64,000 bases of DNA. Origin: Neelides folsomi. Taxonomy: Eukaryota > Arthropoda > Collembola > Neelipleona > Neelidae. The notes beneath the pieces are model-generated. The model saw nothing but the letters and a program-made list of their open reading frames with translations, did no database searches and was not told where the DNA came from. Of the stretch, positions 28,091-40,300 are shown one piece after another. The stretch is taken from assembly GCA_034687125.1 (NCBI GenBank), contig JAQGBZ010000128.1, positions 97,630 to 161,629 on the forward strand, given 5' to 3'. A program made the position numbers and the translations under genes. How positions within the stretch are numbered: position 1 is the stretch's first letter; every line of letters starts with the position of its first letter.

Positions 28091-28850
28091 AAGTATAAAC
28101 ATTTTGGGGAGCCGCCCTGGCCACCCCCGAAACTCCGTTAGTCTAACGGAGTTTCTTCGCTTGTCCACATACTCAAAAAATTCAATATGAGAATATTTGA
28201 TAAACATTACCTAGATTAAATTATAAACTTTAATGATTTAATTTTTTAGAAAATTAATATTGAAAATTAGTGCCTGAAATTAATACAAATATGTACATAA
28301 TATTTTTTATAATATTTACTCTTTTTAATTTTCCAGCTTTATTGGAAAATATAATTTCTAACAATTTATATCAAAATTTGACTTGTTACATTCTACATAT
28401 TATGTACTCAACTTTTCTTGAAGTCAATTTTATCTAATGTACGATTAGTTATACATTATTACTAAGTCAATTTTATCTAATATAGTATATACATATTTTT
28501 ATGTATACCCAAGTGGGTACCCATGTACTCTACCTGTAGAGTAATCTTTTAACGTAATGTCTGGAGTGTGTATCTTGGTTGATCCACTTACAAAGATCTA
28601 GATGGATAAATTGCATTGAATAAATTATCATAAAAGGAAAGCTAGGTATCCTTGAACGCCCACTTCAAATACTTGAGTTATATTTCCTGTCAATTCAAAC
28701 GAGCAGTAAATAAATGAGAATTGAAAGCCTTTTTAGAGCTTCTTCATATTAAAATCAGTTTAATTAAACGCTCAAACCTTAGTGAAATTCGAGGTTTTCT
28801 TTAATGGAAGGAACTTCACAACGTAATTCGATTAAGAAATTAAAGGAGTA

Positions 28851-29003
28851 TGTTTCGGCAAGGCTCGGCTTGTTATCCCAATTTCGCAGAATCCAAATCC
28901 CTGATGAAAATGGTGGTGAGAAAATGAGAGGTCACGAAAGGCAAACGGTGAAAATGGAGAAAATGGTTTTACTTCGGTGAGAGCAAATTACACACGTCCG
29001 TCT
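28851..29003 (-). repeat. Truncated 3' LTR of the BEL/Pao element
   Basis: Matches the 3' part of the 5' LTR, beginning after TGTTTCGG on the plus strand and ending near GTCCGTCT. Sequence corresponding to the other 110 bases of the LTR is absent; the integrase-region frame reads directly into the remnant, which marks a deletion junction near 29003. Confidence 0.85.
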
Positions 29004-29786
29004 GGTCCGCCATGTGCTTACAGCGCCGCCAGCGCACCGTATGGTCCATGTCACCTGTCCCGAAAGTTCCAAGCAGCTTTTCTCCGTTTGAGGATCCTAT
29101 GAAGAAATGATTCGGGGTGAGAGCCTGGAGGTCATCGGGGTCACTTGAAACAAAGGTGAGAGGGTGGCCGTTTACCGTCCGTTCAGCCTCCACCAGCAGC
29201 TTCCGAAGCGTTTCCTCGCTGGGCGCCTGTTCCCGCAGTGTGGTTGAGAGTGCCACCTTGACGCTCCTCACCATTCGCACCCAAACTTCTTCCATGTGTG
29301 GAGATGCAGAAAGGTTAAAAACCCACTTCATCCGCTCATCAAAATTCTTCCACTCCACCCCTTTTTTCGTGAACTCGTCGTGAATCCTCTCGTTGTCCAG
29401 ATCCTGGATCGCTTTTTTAGCTCGTTGCGAGCTCCATGGAAGTTGGTTCCGTTGTCGGATTTGATTTCAACCGGGTTCCTCGTCGCCCGATGAATCTCCT
29501 CAGGGCCATGATGGCCAAATCCGTCGAAAGGGAATTGACCAACTCCAAATGGATTGCTCTTGTGGCCAGGTAGGTAAAGAGGGCCACGTAGCGCATTTCT
29601 CGGCTCCGCTTCACCGTCACTTCCAGAGGTCCAAAATAGTCGACTCAGGTGTAGGCGAAAGAGTTTCTTCAAATTAGACGACTTCTGGGCAGTGGGCCAT
29701 CTCTGGAATTTTGGGAGGGCCCTCCGATTCTTACATTTCTGGCAGCAATCCGACGTAACTTTCACCGCTGCTTTCATCTGGAGCAC
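28969..29786 (-). pseudogene. BEL/Pao integrase remnant
   Basis: Two open pieces in different frames. The upstream one has a zinc-binding-like C-x2-C segment and an integrase-core motif DNGTNFHGA. The downstream one has the family-typical segment LTPNHFFIGSS and RWRRCKHMAD, after which the expected tryptophan-rich C-terminus is missing and the frame runs into LTR sequence. A frameshift near 29340-29360 and the deletion at the end make it non-functional. Confidence 0.8.
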
Positions 29787-30012
29787 TCAAAAACGCTGCC
29801 TAACCTCGTTCAGCATCATCTCATGTCCGTGATATCCGCTTTCAGTGAGTTTGACCAAACAATTTTCTCGCTCCAATGACTCTTCTATTGCTCGCATCTC
29901 CTTCCAAAAAGAAACGATTTGGCACTTAAGGATCCAACTACCTTCCGCTTCTTTCACTTCCGGTAGTGGAAGTCCGATTTGGCCAATTCCGAATTTTTCC
30001 CCTTTGATCTAT

Positions 30013-31206
30013 CTAACAAATCGTATGGTCCATGCCGTCGCACGAATTAGTCGATTCCAGGAGGAGAATCGGACGATATCGGACTTTCACCGTGGCCGCC
30101 CAAAACTCCGGCTTAATTTCGAGCTCCACCTCCTTGAGCTCCTCCGATCCAACAATTTTGTCTTCGGTTGGCCATTTCTCCTTTGGTCCAATGAGAAAAT
30201 CCAGTCCCGTAAACCAGAGAGCGGATTGAGCGGGGCGACTCGCGATTTTGACCCAACCAGTCCAACTGCATCTTTCCCTATCTCCACCCGGAAGTACGCC
30301 ACACTGGCGAAGGCTTTCGAGCTGGCATCGCAGAAAATGTGAAGCTTCACCGAAGTTAGTTGGTCCAAGAGGCCGGTGTAGCACCGTGGGATCCTTACCG
30401 CTCCAAATCCATTAAGCTTCCTCATGCAGGAAGACCTGGATCTTATCGTCTTATCCGATTTCGCTCCTCCACACGTCTTGTTGAGGGATCTTCGCACTCA
30501 CCATCAAATGGCCCAAAAGACCCAATGGGTGAAAGGTCGACATCACGATCCGCGAGATGTCCCTTTTTGTTGGAAGAGTCCCGCCCTCCAGCACGTCAAT
30601 TCCAAACTTGTGGCACTTTGGAACATATGAGAAAACGTCGTCCCTTGGGTCCCTATGCATTCCCAGGATTCGCTCCAGCTTTCTCTCGTCGGAGAAAGCC
30701 AAATTTCTTTGGGCGGGTAAACGAAAATGTTCGGGCTCAATTTCCGTCACCTCCATGGAATTGCTCATCCAGTTGGTAATTTACATGCTCCCACGCCGGT
30801 AAATTTCTATCACCTCTGAACATGTGGACCGTGCTTTCTCCAGCGAGTGAAAGCTATCCAGGTAGTCGTCCATGTGTGTGTTCTTCAAAATGGCTGTCAT
30901 CGCCGCGGGAAACTTTTCAGTGTAGAAGCAAGCGTTTGGGTTTTTCACATCCTGCTCAGAAAACGAAGGAGACGTTTCCGAAGACCAGACAAAGATGGCT
31001 TTCGGCTCCCGGTCCTGATCTATTCCTCTCCAAAGAAAGCGTTGAGCTCCCAAGTCCTCCGTCGTATCCGGATTTGAGGGAACATTTCCCAAATTTCGGA
31101 GTCGCAGGCAAACTTCCCTTCTCTGAATCGCTGGAGGATCCCAGGCAAATTCTCCCCTTTCATCAACTGGTCGTTGAGGCCTATTCCATTCGCCTTTGCA
31201 GCACAA
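30013..31206 (-). pseudogene. BEL/Pao reverse transcriptase / RNase H remnant
   Basis: Ordered pieces in three frames. The first (31206-30781) has GAQRFLWRG and the catalytic-type motif MDDYLDS. The second (30768-30451) has the connection segment PTKRDISR...HPLGLLGHL. The third (30497-30013) has FCDASSKAF, the RNase H-type start. These are hallmark segments of BEL/Pao polyproteins. Frameshifts lie near 30770 and 30480, and the N-terminal part of the reverse transcriptase appears incomplete. Confidence 0.8.
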
Positions 31207-31322
31207 AGACGATCCTCAACTTCTCTGGCTTGTTCGGATTGACGACAGCGAAATGGGGGAGGTACCAGACACGGATGAATTTTTTCTCCCGCTCCGGCTC
31301 CACCATCTACCGAGCATGGCCC

Positions 31323-32202
31323 TTAGTGAAGTTCTCTTCCATTCGTCCACAATACCTTCTGGCAAATTCCGGGATCAGCATCCATCCTTCGTTCAAGCGA
31401 GAAAAGACGTTTCTTGGCCATCGGCAGGCTGTTTGGAATGAAAAAATTGAAGTTCGTTCTCGGCCTCGACTTCTCCAATGCCAAATTCCCATGGACCTTA
31501 CAGCCGAGCAGCGTGTTTGAAGCCACCAGCCGATCTCCACAGCTCACGCCTATGCTCCTTTTGACACGTAGCAAGTCGGCCTGGTTCTGGCCGACGAGAA
31601 TTGTTGGCCGGGCATTGACCATTTTAGCGATCCCAAGTCCAGTTAGCTCAGGGAAACGTTTCAGCGTTTTCCTCCGCACGGTCTGAAAGGGAATGGTCAG
31701 TTTATCCACGGTGCGCACGTCACGCAATGTCTTATGGAAATTTCCGTTTCGGTCAGCAATTTCCAAAATTACCCGCTCCGACGAATGGGAAATCCGCATC
31801 CCATTGACTCATTCCAAGGCACAATTGATCTTTTGATCCATGGAGATCCAGCTGCATCACCGCCGAAGACTCCATGAGCGTAACAATGGAGCCATTATCC
31901 AGGAAGGCGAACGTGTCCAATGTCAAGCTCCCATTCCTCAACTTCACCGGAAGAAACCGGAGAAGCACGTCCTTCCCATCACAAGCAGTGGACTCCTTCG
32001 CATGCCTGACGTCCAATTTCCTCTGCTTGTCCAAATGCTGAAGAAAATGATGCACTCCACATTTTCCGCCATTTCTGCAGTTCCGACTGTCGTGTCCATG
32101 AGGCAAGCAATTGGGCCTTCCGAATCGCTTCTCAAGGATGGACATCGCAGCATCCACGTCTTCAGGCTCCACAAGGATGCATCGCACCGCGTCCATCGCC
32201 AC
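31323..32202 (-). pseudogene. BEL/Pao zinc knuckle and aspartic protease remnant
   Basis: The first frame (32202-31753) contains the end of the gag region (EKRFGRPN), a zinc-knuckle-like CRNGGKCGVHH and then FLDNGSIVTLM, the retropepsin-type active-site segment of this family with Asp-Asn-Gly-Ser in the usual Asp-x-Gly-Ser place. The second frame (31799-31323) continues the protease C-terminal part. The knuckle follows gag more closely than usual, suggesting an internal deletion. Confidence 0.7.
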
Positions 32203-32238
32203 TCCCTTGGGGCACCGCTGAAGTCGTCCGAGATTCTT

Positions 32239-32700
32239 TCAATTGGAGATCCTAAGCTCCCTCGTCATCGTGTAGGCAGCAAAGAAGCGGAGCCAATCAA
32301 GAGAAGATCCCCCAAATGCAGGTAAGTCTTCAACCCTCATTTGCCTTCTCGCTCCCATCCGCGGCTCATGCCTGTCCACTATCAACCCCTCGAGGGGGGA
32401 CAGGGGTAAAGTCTCAGCATTGTCCATATGGGATTCCGCCTGTGTAATCCTCTCCAACAGCTTTTTTCTCCTGAAACTTCATTTTCTGGAGGGCCAACTC
32501 GTCCAGTTCCCCAGAAGGCGAAGGCCGTCGAGTCCCAAAATGTGAGTTCCGCCTGGAGTTATCCCGTCTTCCGCATTCCACCCTTTCCTCATCCATCAGA
32601 TGCGAAGGGTCACGTTGACGGGGTCTCCCTTGGTACTTCTTTCCGTTTCAATTTCGGCATCTTCAGTTGGCAGTTCCCACAGGTTGAATCAAAGTTGAAG
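32239..32700 (-). pseudogene. BEL/Pao gag remnant
   Basis: Short open pieces in different frames between the putative primer-binding site and the protease region. One contains DLPAFGGSSLDWLRFFAAY, which resembles the conserved capsid-like segment of BEL/Pao gag (DUF1759 type: L-P-x-F-x-G, then W, then F). The coding frame is broken at least twice. Confidence 0.65.
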
Positions 32701-32713
32701 TTCGAAGGACCAA

Positions 32714-32976
32714 TGTTTCGGTAAGGTTCGGCTTGTTATCCTAATTTCCCAGAATCCAAATCCTAGGTGAAAATGGTGGTGAAAAAATGAGAGGTCACGA
32801 AAGGTCAACGGTGAAAATGGAGAAAATGGTTTTACTTCGGTGAGAGCAAATTACACACGTTCGTCTCGGGCAAAATCAAATAACGGAATGAATAATAAAT
32901 CCCAATTAACATTAAAGGAAAACTCATTGATTAATTCCTAGGGGACTAAGTATTACACATTAAACAAGCTGCCACA
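32714..32976 (-). repeat. 5' LTR of the BEL/Pao element
   Basis: Starts TGTGGCAGC and ends CCGAAACA on the minus strand, with TG...CA termini and GAGTA immediately outside. It shares 153 bases with the truncated 3' LTR at 28851-29003. Together with the target duplication this fixes both ends of the insertion. Confidence 0.85.
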
Positions 32977-33633
32977 GAGTAGAAAAGACAATGAAAATTT
33001 GAGGGAGATTTAAAGGAGTTCCGTCGTGGATGAGCTCGTAAAAGGTGTCAATCGATAGGGAAATAAGTTCAAGTGCTTCTACTTATTGACGTGGAAGGAT
33101 GTCTACTTACTTCATATAAGTATTATAGGAATATAATGTTAGCATAAAGAATTTATTATATCTTACGCATCCATCAGTCAAATCCGTCACTAATAATCTC
33201 TAGAGAAAGTTATCCTACTTTAGAATGTGAAGGTAGAAACCCCGAGACACGTGGAAGACGAGAAAAAGCTGTGAGGGTGAACAATGCGTAGCCTACATTT
33301 CAACTCAACCTTAATAAACTCGTCTCGTTCTCGCTAATAGAGGAATAGATATTTCATAACAAGGCTTCATCCCTACAATTTTAATGGAGAATACGCGAAT
33401 CAATTGGGCATTCAATCCAAGTTATCCAAGATTTCTGACATGCCCTCAATAGAAAGATTTTTTTCTCTGAAGTAAAGCAATTTGTCTACTAAGATTTTTA
33501 TTTAATGTAACATAGGGAAAAGTTATTTATAATTTTATAGTATATTTGATAAAATGATAAACAAGGTTAATACCTGAACTATATTTCCATTTTCTTATGG
33601 TACACATATTACATACACATACTACATACTGTC

Positions 33634-33732
33634 CAGTTTAGAAATGCTTTTGACTTTTTTGCCAAAAGGCGCAGGATATAGTAAGATGTATTGTAATGGT
33701 GTTGAATAGGAATTGTAAGCATTTCTAAACTG
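33634..33732. repeat. Small foldback element with 16-bp perfect inverted repeats
   Basis: CAGTTTAGAAATGCTT at 33634-33649 is the perfect reverse complement of AAGCATTTCTAAACTG at 33717-33732. CAGT-type ends recall Tc1-like transposons, but no clear target duplication is seen. Non-coding. Confidence 0.6.
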
Positions 33733-34009
33733 AAGAATACACCTAGTATTTATATATATATCAGTATTACTTACCTAATTATTAAGTTTATGTAATGCAA
33801 TGTTGTAGGAAGTATGGTAGAAGAATACACCTTAGGTAAAAGCTAGGTAATACTCCTGTACCGAGTACGAGTGTCTGCAACAATTTTTGCTTAATTATAG
33901 TATTTATTGAAGTAAACAATGATCTTTTATTACTAATAATATTAGGTAATAGCTATTTTTATAATGTCATTATTTGAGAAGACAAATTGAACCTTATTTT
34001 CTAATATTG

Positions 34010-34089
34010 TACAGGGTGAATCAAAAGTTGCTTTATTTTTTAAATAGGCAATTATATAAAAAAGAAAGCAACTTTTGACGCAGCCTTTA
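34010..34089. repeat. 80-bp hairpin element A (mariner-like MITE)
   Basis: TA-flanked 80-base palindrome beginning TACAGGGTG. Stem bases 12-25 pair perfectly with bases 56-69 (TCAAAAGTTGCTTT with its reverse complement), enclosing an AT-rich centre. It aligns without gaps to the element at 44570-44649: the centre is conserved while stem bases change in pairs. TA duplications and a CAGGGTG terminus fit a mariner-derived MITE. Confidence 0.7.
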
Positions 34090-36916
34090 TAGGAAAATAT
34101 CTGAACATGAAATAAATTGATGAATTTAAAGAGGTGGTAAGCCATTAAATGAAGTAAAGTACAGCATTTAATATGCATGCAATATATTTTTAACTATTAT
34201 TAAATGAACTCATTGTCAGTCAGAGTTAGTAGATAAGAATGATCGTTTATCCTAAACCTAAATGAAGTTTAAAATGAAAGTTGGGCGCTCCCAAACTTTC
34301 TCCAGAACAATGTTACGCTAACAGGAAAACTTATTTTTATGATTATTCTTTATGCTCTTAATTTTAAACAATGACGACATGAAGTTGGCACCTTAATTGG
34401 CATTGAAATCTTGTATGAGATGTTAAGCGAGTGCTGATGACCTTATAAATTTTAGGAATTTGAATGCTTATGTAGAATCCAGCAAATTCCAACAAAAATG
34501 TCAAAAAATAATGAAAAACTAATAAAACAAGTTAAATTGTAAATTAAATTGGATATTAAATGCTTTAATAGTATTATATAATTTTTCTTATTCATAATTA
34601 TTTTTATTTAGAAATTATAAGTTCATATGTCACTTTGTACTAAACTTCCTAATCTTTCTTTGAACCTATGCTTGATTTAATTAATTAAGCATCGAGTTGG
34701 TTGACCCAAATGTTAATCGGCCACTTCTGTAAATTTTTCATGCAGAGATAATTGGTTTTCGTAATTTGTATGTATTTTTGCATATATTATGCATACCTGA
34801 TATCAGAATCATGGCTTCATCAAAGTTCTCATTTATGTATTCATTCGTCTTTCCTTTTCCCTCTTCAAGACTCCACGCAATGGCTCACCGATTCTTTATA
34901 TCAGACTTCCTTTCTTCTTTAATTTAAGTAAGTCCTCCATGTTGACAAAAAATAACATGTATTCGTCTCAACATCCACTTGCCTAACATAAATCACAAAA
35001 TCACTCAAAAAAATGCCCGGTTCTTTGATTCAAATTATGACGTGGGTGGAGAAAGTCCTTTGTGCCATATCCATAAATATTGAATAAGTATGGTATAACA
35101 TAATGTATTTATATTGTTCTCTAATGATTACCATTACATTTCAATTTCTTCTACACAATTGATATAATAATACAGGTAGAGTACGCCCTTTTATATTTTT
35201 AGTAGTAAGACTTATTGATCAATACGAAATTCCGAATACGCTCATATTATGTCTCTAATGTCTATATTAAAACGTTGTTTGGGTTTATTTTCTCGCCTAT
35301 TGAACAGCATTTGGATTCAAAGTTCAAAGTTCCTATTTTGTCATTCAAGAAGACAAAGACTTGTAGTCTTCCTCGTACCAATTTTGGCTACCATTTGTTA
35401 GGACATAATAAAAGAAATCTTTTTCTGATGACATTATGCATATTGAATGCTCCAGAGACGTGTCGCGGTTGTGTTGGACAAATTGTAATTCCTTACCCAT
35501 TCAGTTTTCTTTACATTGTTTCCCTTTTCCCTCATGAATTATGTAAGTAGGGAACATCGTACAATACAAACAAGATTACTTTCCCTTAGGAAATCCTATA
35601 AGCAGGGGGTAAAAATCTGATTCTTGGAACGAGGTAGTAAATTTTCTTTGGTTCACCTGACCCTTCTCTAGAATGTTATGAAGCAGAAAACTTGAATGAA
35701 ATTTGATCAAGAAAAAATGCGTAAAACCGGGACCCGTATAAAGGATCTATAAACCCCTTACCCATACAATATCAAAATATTTGAATGTAAAGAAAATTAT
35801 TTATAAAACACAATAGATTACTTGTCTTGCTTTAAAATGCCCAAATAAATACACAAGTATGTATTTAAATAAAAAATAATAAAAGTAAATTATGATAAGT
35901 ACCTACATAATACGAGTACATGTATTGTATGGCATACTGGAACACACATCAAATTCAAATACACTATGGTACACTATTTTAATCAAAGGTAAATAATATA
36001 GCATAAAGTGTAAGTTGTCTGTACATAAGAACTTTCACAGTGGCTATTTGTTCAACTGACTAAAAATAAATCCCAACTAAAGTGATTTCTTATTTCCCAT
36101 CTTAAAATATAGGGAAAAGTTTGGAAAAACTTGGTCTTTTTCAAACAAGTTGATTTTCATTTTTAGTGTCTAAAAGTACAATGATCTCCCTGCTGTGTCT
36201 GGCAATCAAACAGGAAAAGGTTTTTTGTATTTATACATACTGAGAAGATGAAAGTCTTGCAAATATTGAAAAGAATCCCATTAGTTAGAATCTAAAAATT
36301 CACATTTGCTCAAACAACTTTTTGGCAAACTTTCACATTTGCTTTCTTTAACTTTCTTCACATTATAATGATTTTTCTTGATGTGAGAAAAAGAAATTCT
36401 GACATTATTTATGAGTTCAATAATCTCTCAAATGGCAAATCTAATTTAGATTCTTATCAACTCATTAGTTCATGCTAATTACTTAGGTATAACAAATCAG
36501 TTAAAGTTAACTTGAGAAAAATTCACAAGTAGACTGAATGTGAGTGTGTAAACATGTAAAGTAAATGTTTGTAAATGTTTACTACTAATGTTAAATATAA
36601 TTTCATAGTTAATTCTAATTTAATGATGTTGTTAGGTTTGTAAAGGATAGCAATTATAAAGTTATTTAATGATTATAGTGTAAACTTTTATTACAATTCA
36701 AATTATCGAATTTTATAGCTTTATTAAAAGTTTTGCTTGAATCTTAACATTACAATAGTTCTATTAACTGTTTTTTTGTAAGAATTTTTGTAATTTAATT
36801 TACAAATACTTAACATACTTATTATACATACCTACATAATTGATTGTAATTATCTGTAAATGGGGGTGTTTAAAATATAAAAAAATGGAATGGTTTATCG
36901 ATGTGATGAAAATTCT

Positions 36917-36945
36917 GACGATGATGATGACGATGATGATGATTG
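36917..36945. repeat. GAT/GAC simple repeat
   Basis: An imperfect run of GAT and GAC triplets of about 29 bases in non-coding AT-rich sequence; a microsatellite. Confidence 0.7.
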
Positions 36946-37133
36946 CATTAATTAAGAGAAATTAAGATTGAAATTAGGAACTGAAAATAAAAATCTTAAT
37001 GAAAATAAAAATGAAAAACGATAGTTGCTGGATAGAAAGAGGATCGAACGAATTCCTTCAATTATCGTTTTTAATAAACATTGTACCTTGTAATATATCT
37101 AGTGATAATTAATTACCTATTATAACTACTACT

Positions 37134-37391
37134 TATACAATCGATTTCAAATAGTAGTTGACATACCCCTTAAAAATAGTAACTATGAAAAAATTGTTTA
37201 AAAAATAACAATAGAATCAATAGAATTTGAACTGATTTTGAATGAAAATAATTTATGTTTAGAACAGAACGGAGGTAATTTTGAAAATTCATTGAAATAA
37301 AAAGTTTTCAGTTGTTAAAATCGTCATTTGTATAGTAACTTGTATTTTTTTGTCATTTGTATGTCAACTACTATTTGAAATCGATTGTATA
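37134..37391. repeat. 258-bp MITE with 32-bp perfect terminal inverted repeats
   Basis: Left arm 37134-37165 starts TATACAATCGATTTC and right arm 37360-37391 is its exact reverse complement. The TA-rich ends are compatible with a TA target duplication, as for Tc1/mariner MITEs. The 194-base interior has no coding capacity. Perfect arms suggest a young insertion. Confidence 0.75.
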
Positions 37392-40300
37392 TATACATAA
37401 ATATGATAGAATAAAGACATCATTTAATAGGTAATCTTCAGACATTTAAAAACGAATATAACGATTTTATTAGATATACAAATACTACTAGGTGCATACA
37501 TACTTATATTTAGGTACCATCAATAATAATTGGTATGCATATGAATTTGATGAGCAGCTATTAAAATGACGTCAAATAGTGAGATAATTGCTAATATACA
37601 TAAATATTAGAAAATTACAAACAAAGGTATACATATAACTTCACTTTTACGAGCATTATGATTATATATCAGTATGTATACATTGCTTCAATTATGTTTA
37701 TGTAATAAGATAATACCTTATTAAAAGGTTATACCATTTTGAAACGAAAGATCGTATATATTCATTTAGTAATAGATTAAGTACCACAAGACAAGACACA
37801 TTCTACTTTGTAGAATCAAGGTTGTATCGTCATATCATAAGATACATGGGTCTTGTTGGTTCAGTGGCTCATCTGGCATTTCTCATCTTTTCGCTAATTC
37901 GATCACCGACTTCTCCTAATTAAACTGATAAATTACATTTAACACATTACAGATATGAAGCCACGAATTTGAACATTTTCAGCTGAGCCCGGAGCTTTCT
38001 ACAACTCCATTTAAATTAGTTTTTGTTTTTATTAAGTTATAAATAAATGCCTACTAAGAACAATAATGATCATACTAATCACTATAATCATACTCAATGA
38101 GAATCAAGCTAACATTGTGGAAAATTGAAATTTTTTTCCTATTTATATTTTGAAACGATCTTTTCAATTAAATATCTTCAACCCCAACTCAAGTTGAAGA
38201 TAAGTAATTGAAAAGCCAATTAAATTTTCGAAGCAATTTTACCTTTGGGTTCATTTAAGAAACGGTAATTTTTATGGAACATTTTTAACTCTACAATTTT
38301 TAGGTTAAAAATTCATTTAGCTCATTCTAATTAAAATCGATCGACTGACTGAAGTAGTGTGTGAAAAAGTTAATAATAAAAATTCTATAAATACTCCTAT
38401 GTAAATATGTATATATTGTATGTATGCTCAAATATGTATGGTATACCGTAAATCGTATTTCACACGAGATTAAGTATATCGTGCAAAAAGTGAACAAGTC
38501 TTTACCACGCTTACCTCCAAAATTGTAATATTTTGCTAAAAATACAAAATAAAAGTCTAATGGTATATGCTCCCACTTCAAAGTATGTCTAAATATGAGA
38601 TATTTTCGTTTGTACTTATTATTGATAAATGTAATGAAACGGTTTAAAGTGAATGTGGAATAAAGATTAAATCTTTTTATAGTTCCACAAATGCGTGAGG
38701 AAAAAGGAAAGTGAATTACGATTAAAGAAAGCAACTTTCTTTAATGGACTATAAACTTTTACGAGTGGCCTTCAGGAGCTCAACAGGTCAACGCCCACAC
38801 TCTACTTAACTAACTAAATATGAAACTTCTTTCATTCATTCTCTCTCACAGAAATTAATAAACTTTTATTGTATTGGTGGTGTTGTTCAGTTTGTTCAGA
38901 AAAAGCCTGAAGAGATTATCATACAAATAGTAATATTAAAATTTGAGTCGTTTCCACTAAACCTTATGAATTATTAATGATGTTTTTGTTTTTGAAATAA
39001 AATCAATTTTCAAGATCGGATATATTACATTTATTCAAGGTACAAAATGTGATCTCTTGGGTCGAAGATGTAGATTTGAAAAGATTGAAGGATCTCTGCA
39101 CGTCAACGTGATCTGCATTTAAAAAATACAATTTGTTTACTGGTTTACTTTTATTTAACTACTATATAAGAACCAAGAACATTTGATTTTTACTATATTT
39201 ACACCAAAATGGCATGTATTGGACCTACGTGACAATTATTAAGAGGTCGAAGAAAGTTAAAGCAAGTCTGTCCACACAATGAGAGAAATGGCATCAAAAC
39301 AATCTCCACCGAATCTATCTCGCAAGTAGTAGAAGGCTTTGACGTGGGTCGTAAAGAGATTCTTCAAATGTGCAAATGTTCCTTCGGTTCTTTCGCTATC
39401 TGCATCCTCATGATTCGTCGGGGAGCTTCGGGACATGCCAATTTCAATCTTTCAAGTAGGCCAAGATACGTCTCAGCTAAATATTGTATAACATTGACCA
39501 TTGACATTTTACTTGGCAATTTTGGTAGTTTTATTCTTTTTTTACTTTTTTAACAAAATTTAAATTTTCATGTCTTGAAACGGAGAGTTTATTTTACATA
39601 TTAAATGTAGTGAAGGGCAATTTGCAAAACTGTAATAACATTTTTCATATTTTGCTCTTATATATCTCTTTGATTTGAACCTCAAACTGCATCTTTACGC
39701 CCAAAATAATAATATAATAAAGACTGAATTTATATAATTTCCCAACATTATAATTTACTTTTGAAAAAATTCACACAACATTTGCCCTATTTTTTGCGCA
39801 TTACAATATTGGCATTATTATGTCAAAAATGTCAAACACTTGTATGTATCTGTAGTATAATTTGTATAATAACTAACAATACGTAACAGACATACTGCCT
39901 TTAAATAAATATATACTATAAGTATACAATAATGTAGGATATGATGAATTACATGAAGATAGTAGATCACCTATACCCACACTAGGATTATATCCAAATC
40001 CCCACATCGTTTATATGCTCATGAGTTTAATGGGGTAGCTGCAAATATTTGAGAGTAAATTGGTCTATTGAGCTTGAAGTTATTCATACATTTAGTGAAT
40101 AATGAGTCGTGTCTTTTGAGAGAGGAGAGTCGGTAGATTTAGGTCTTGGTAGTAGGACCATTTGTCCGCCCACTGTCCTTCATCTCCTTCAGTTCCGCTG
40201 AATGAGCAGAAAGGAAAAAAGCCCTTTTTCACTCTCGCTCAACATATTTAGGAGTCTACAAGTGGCCAGTGAGCTTCTAATAGACCCTCTTTCGAAACCT

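Larger units (their letters stand above)
28851..32976 (-). mobile_element. Decayed BEL/Pao LTR retrotransposon
   Basis: A 4.1-kb element in minus orientation, much more GC-rich than its surroundings. The 5' LTR is 32976-32714 (263 bases, TGTGGCAGC...CCGAAACA). The 3' LTR survives only as 29003-28851; its 5' part and the end of the integrase region were removed by a deletion that fuses the two. The flanking five bases GAGTA (28846-28850 and 32977-32981) are a target-site duplication. A primer-binding-site-like TTGGTCCTTCGAA follows the 5' LTR. Fragments of gag (DUF1759-like), zinc knuckle, aspartic protease, reverse transcriptase, RNase H and integrase occur in BEL/Pao order but in several frames with stops and deletions, so it is not autonomous. 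The surviving LTR parts differ at about 11 of 153 positions by eye, so it is not a very recent insertion. Confidence 0.9.

Noticed and set aside
29117-32724. Long plus-strand open frames between 29.1 and 32.7 kb
   Set aside because: They are antisense shadows of the GC-rich BEL/Pao element, whose recognisable protease, reverse transcriptase and integrase motifs are all on the minus strand.
38327-38734. 135-codon minus-strand open frame
   Set aside because: Phe/Tyr/Ile-rich translation typical of AT-rich noncoding DNA; no supporting signals.
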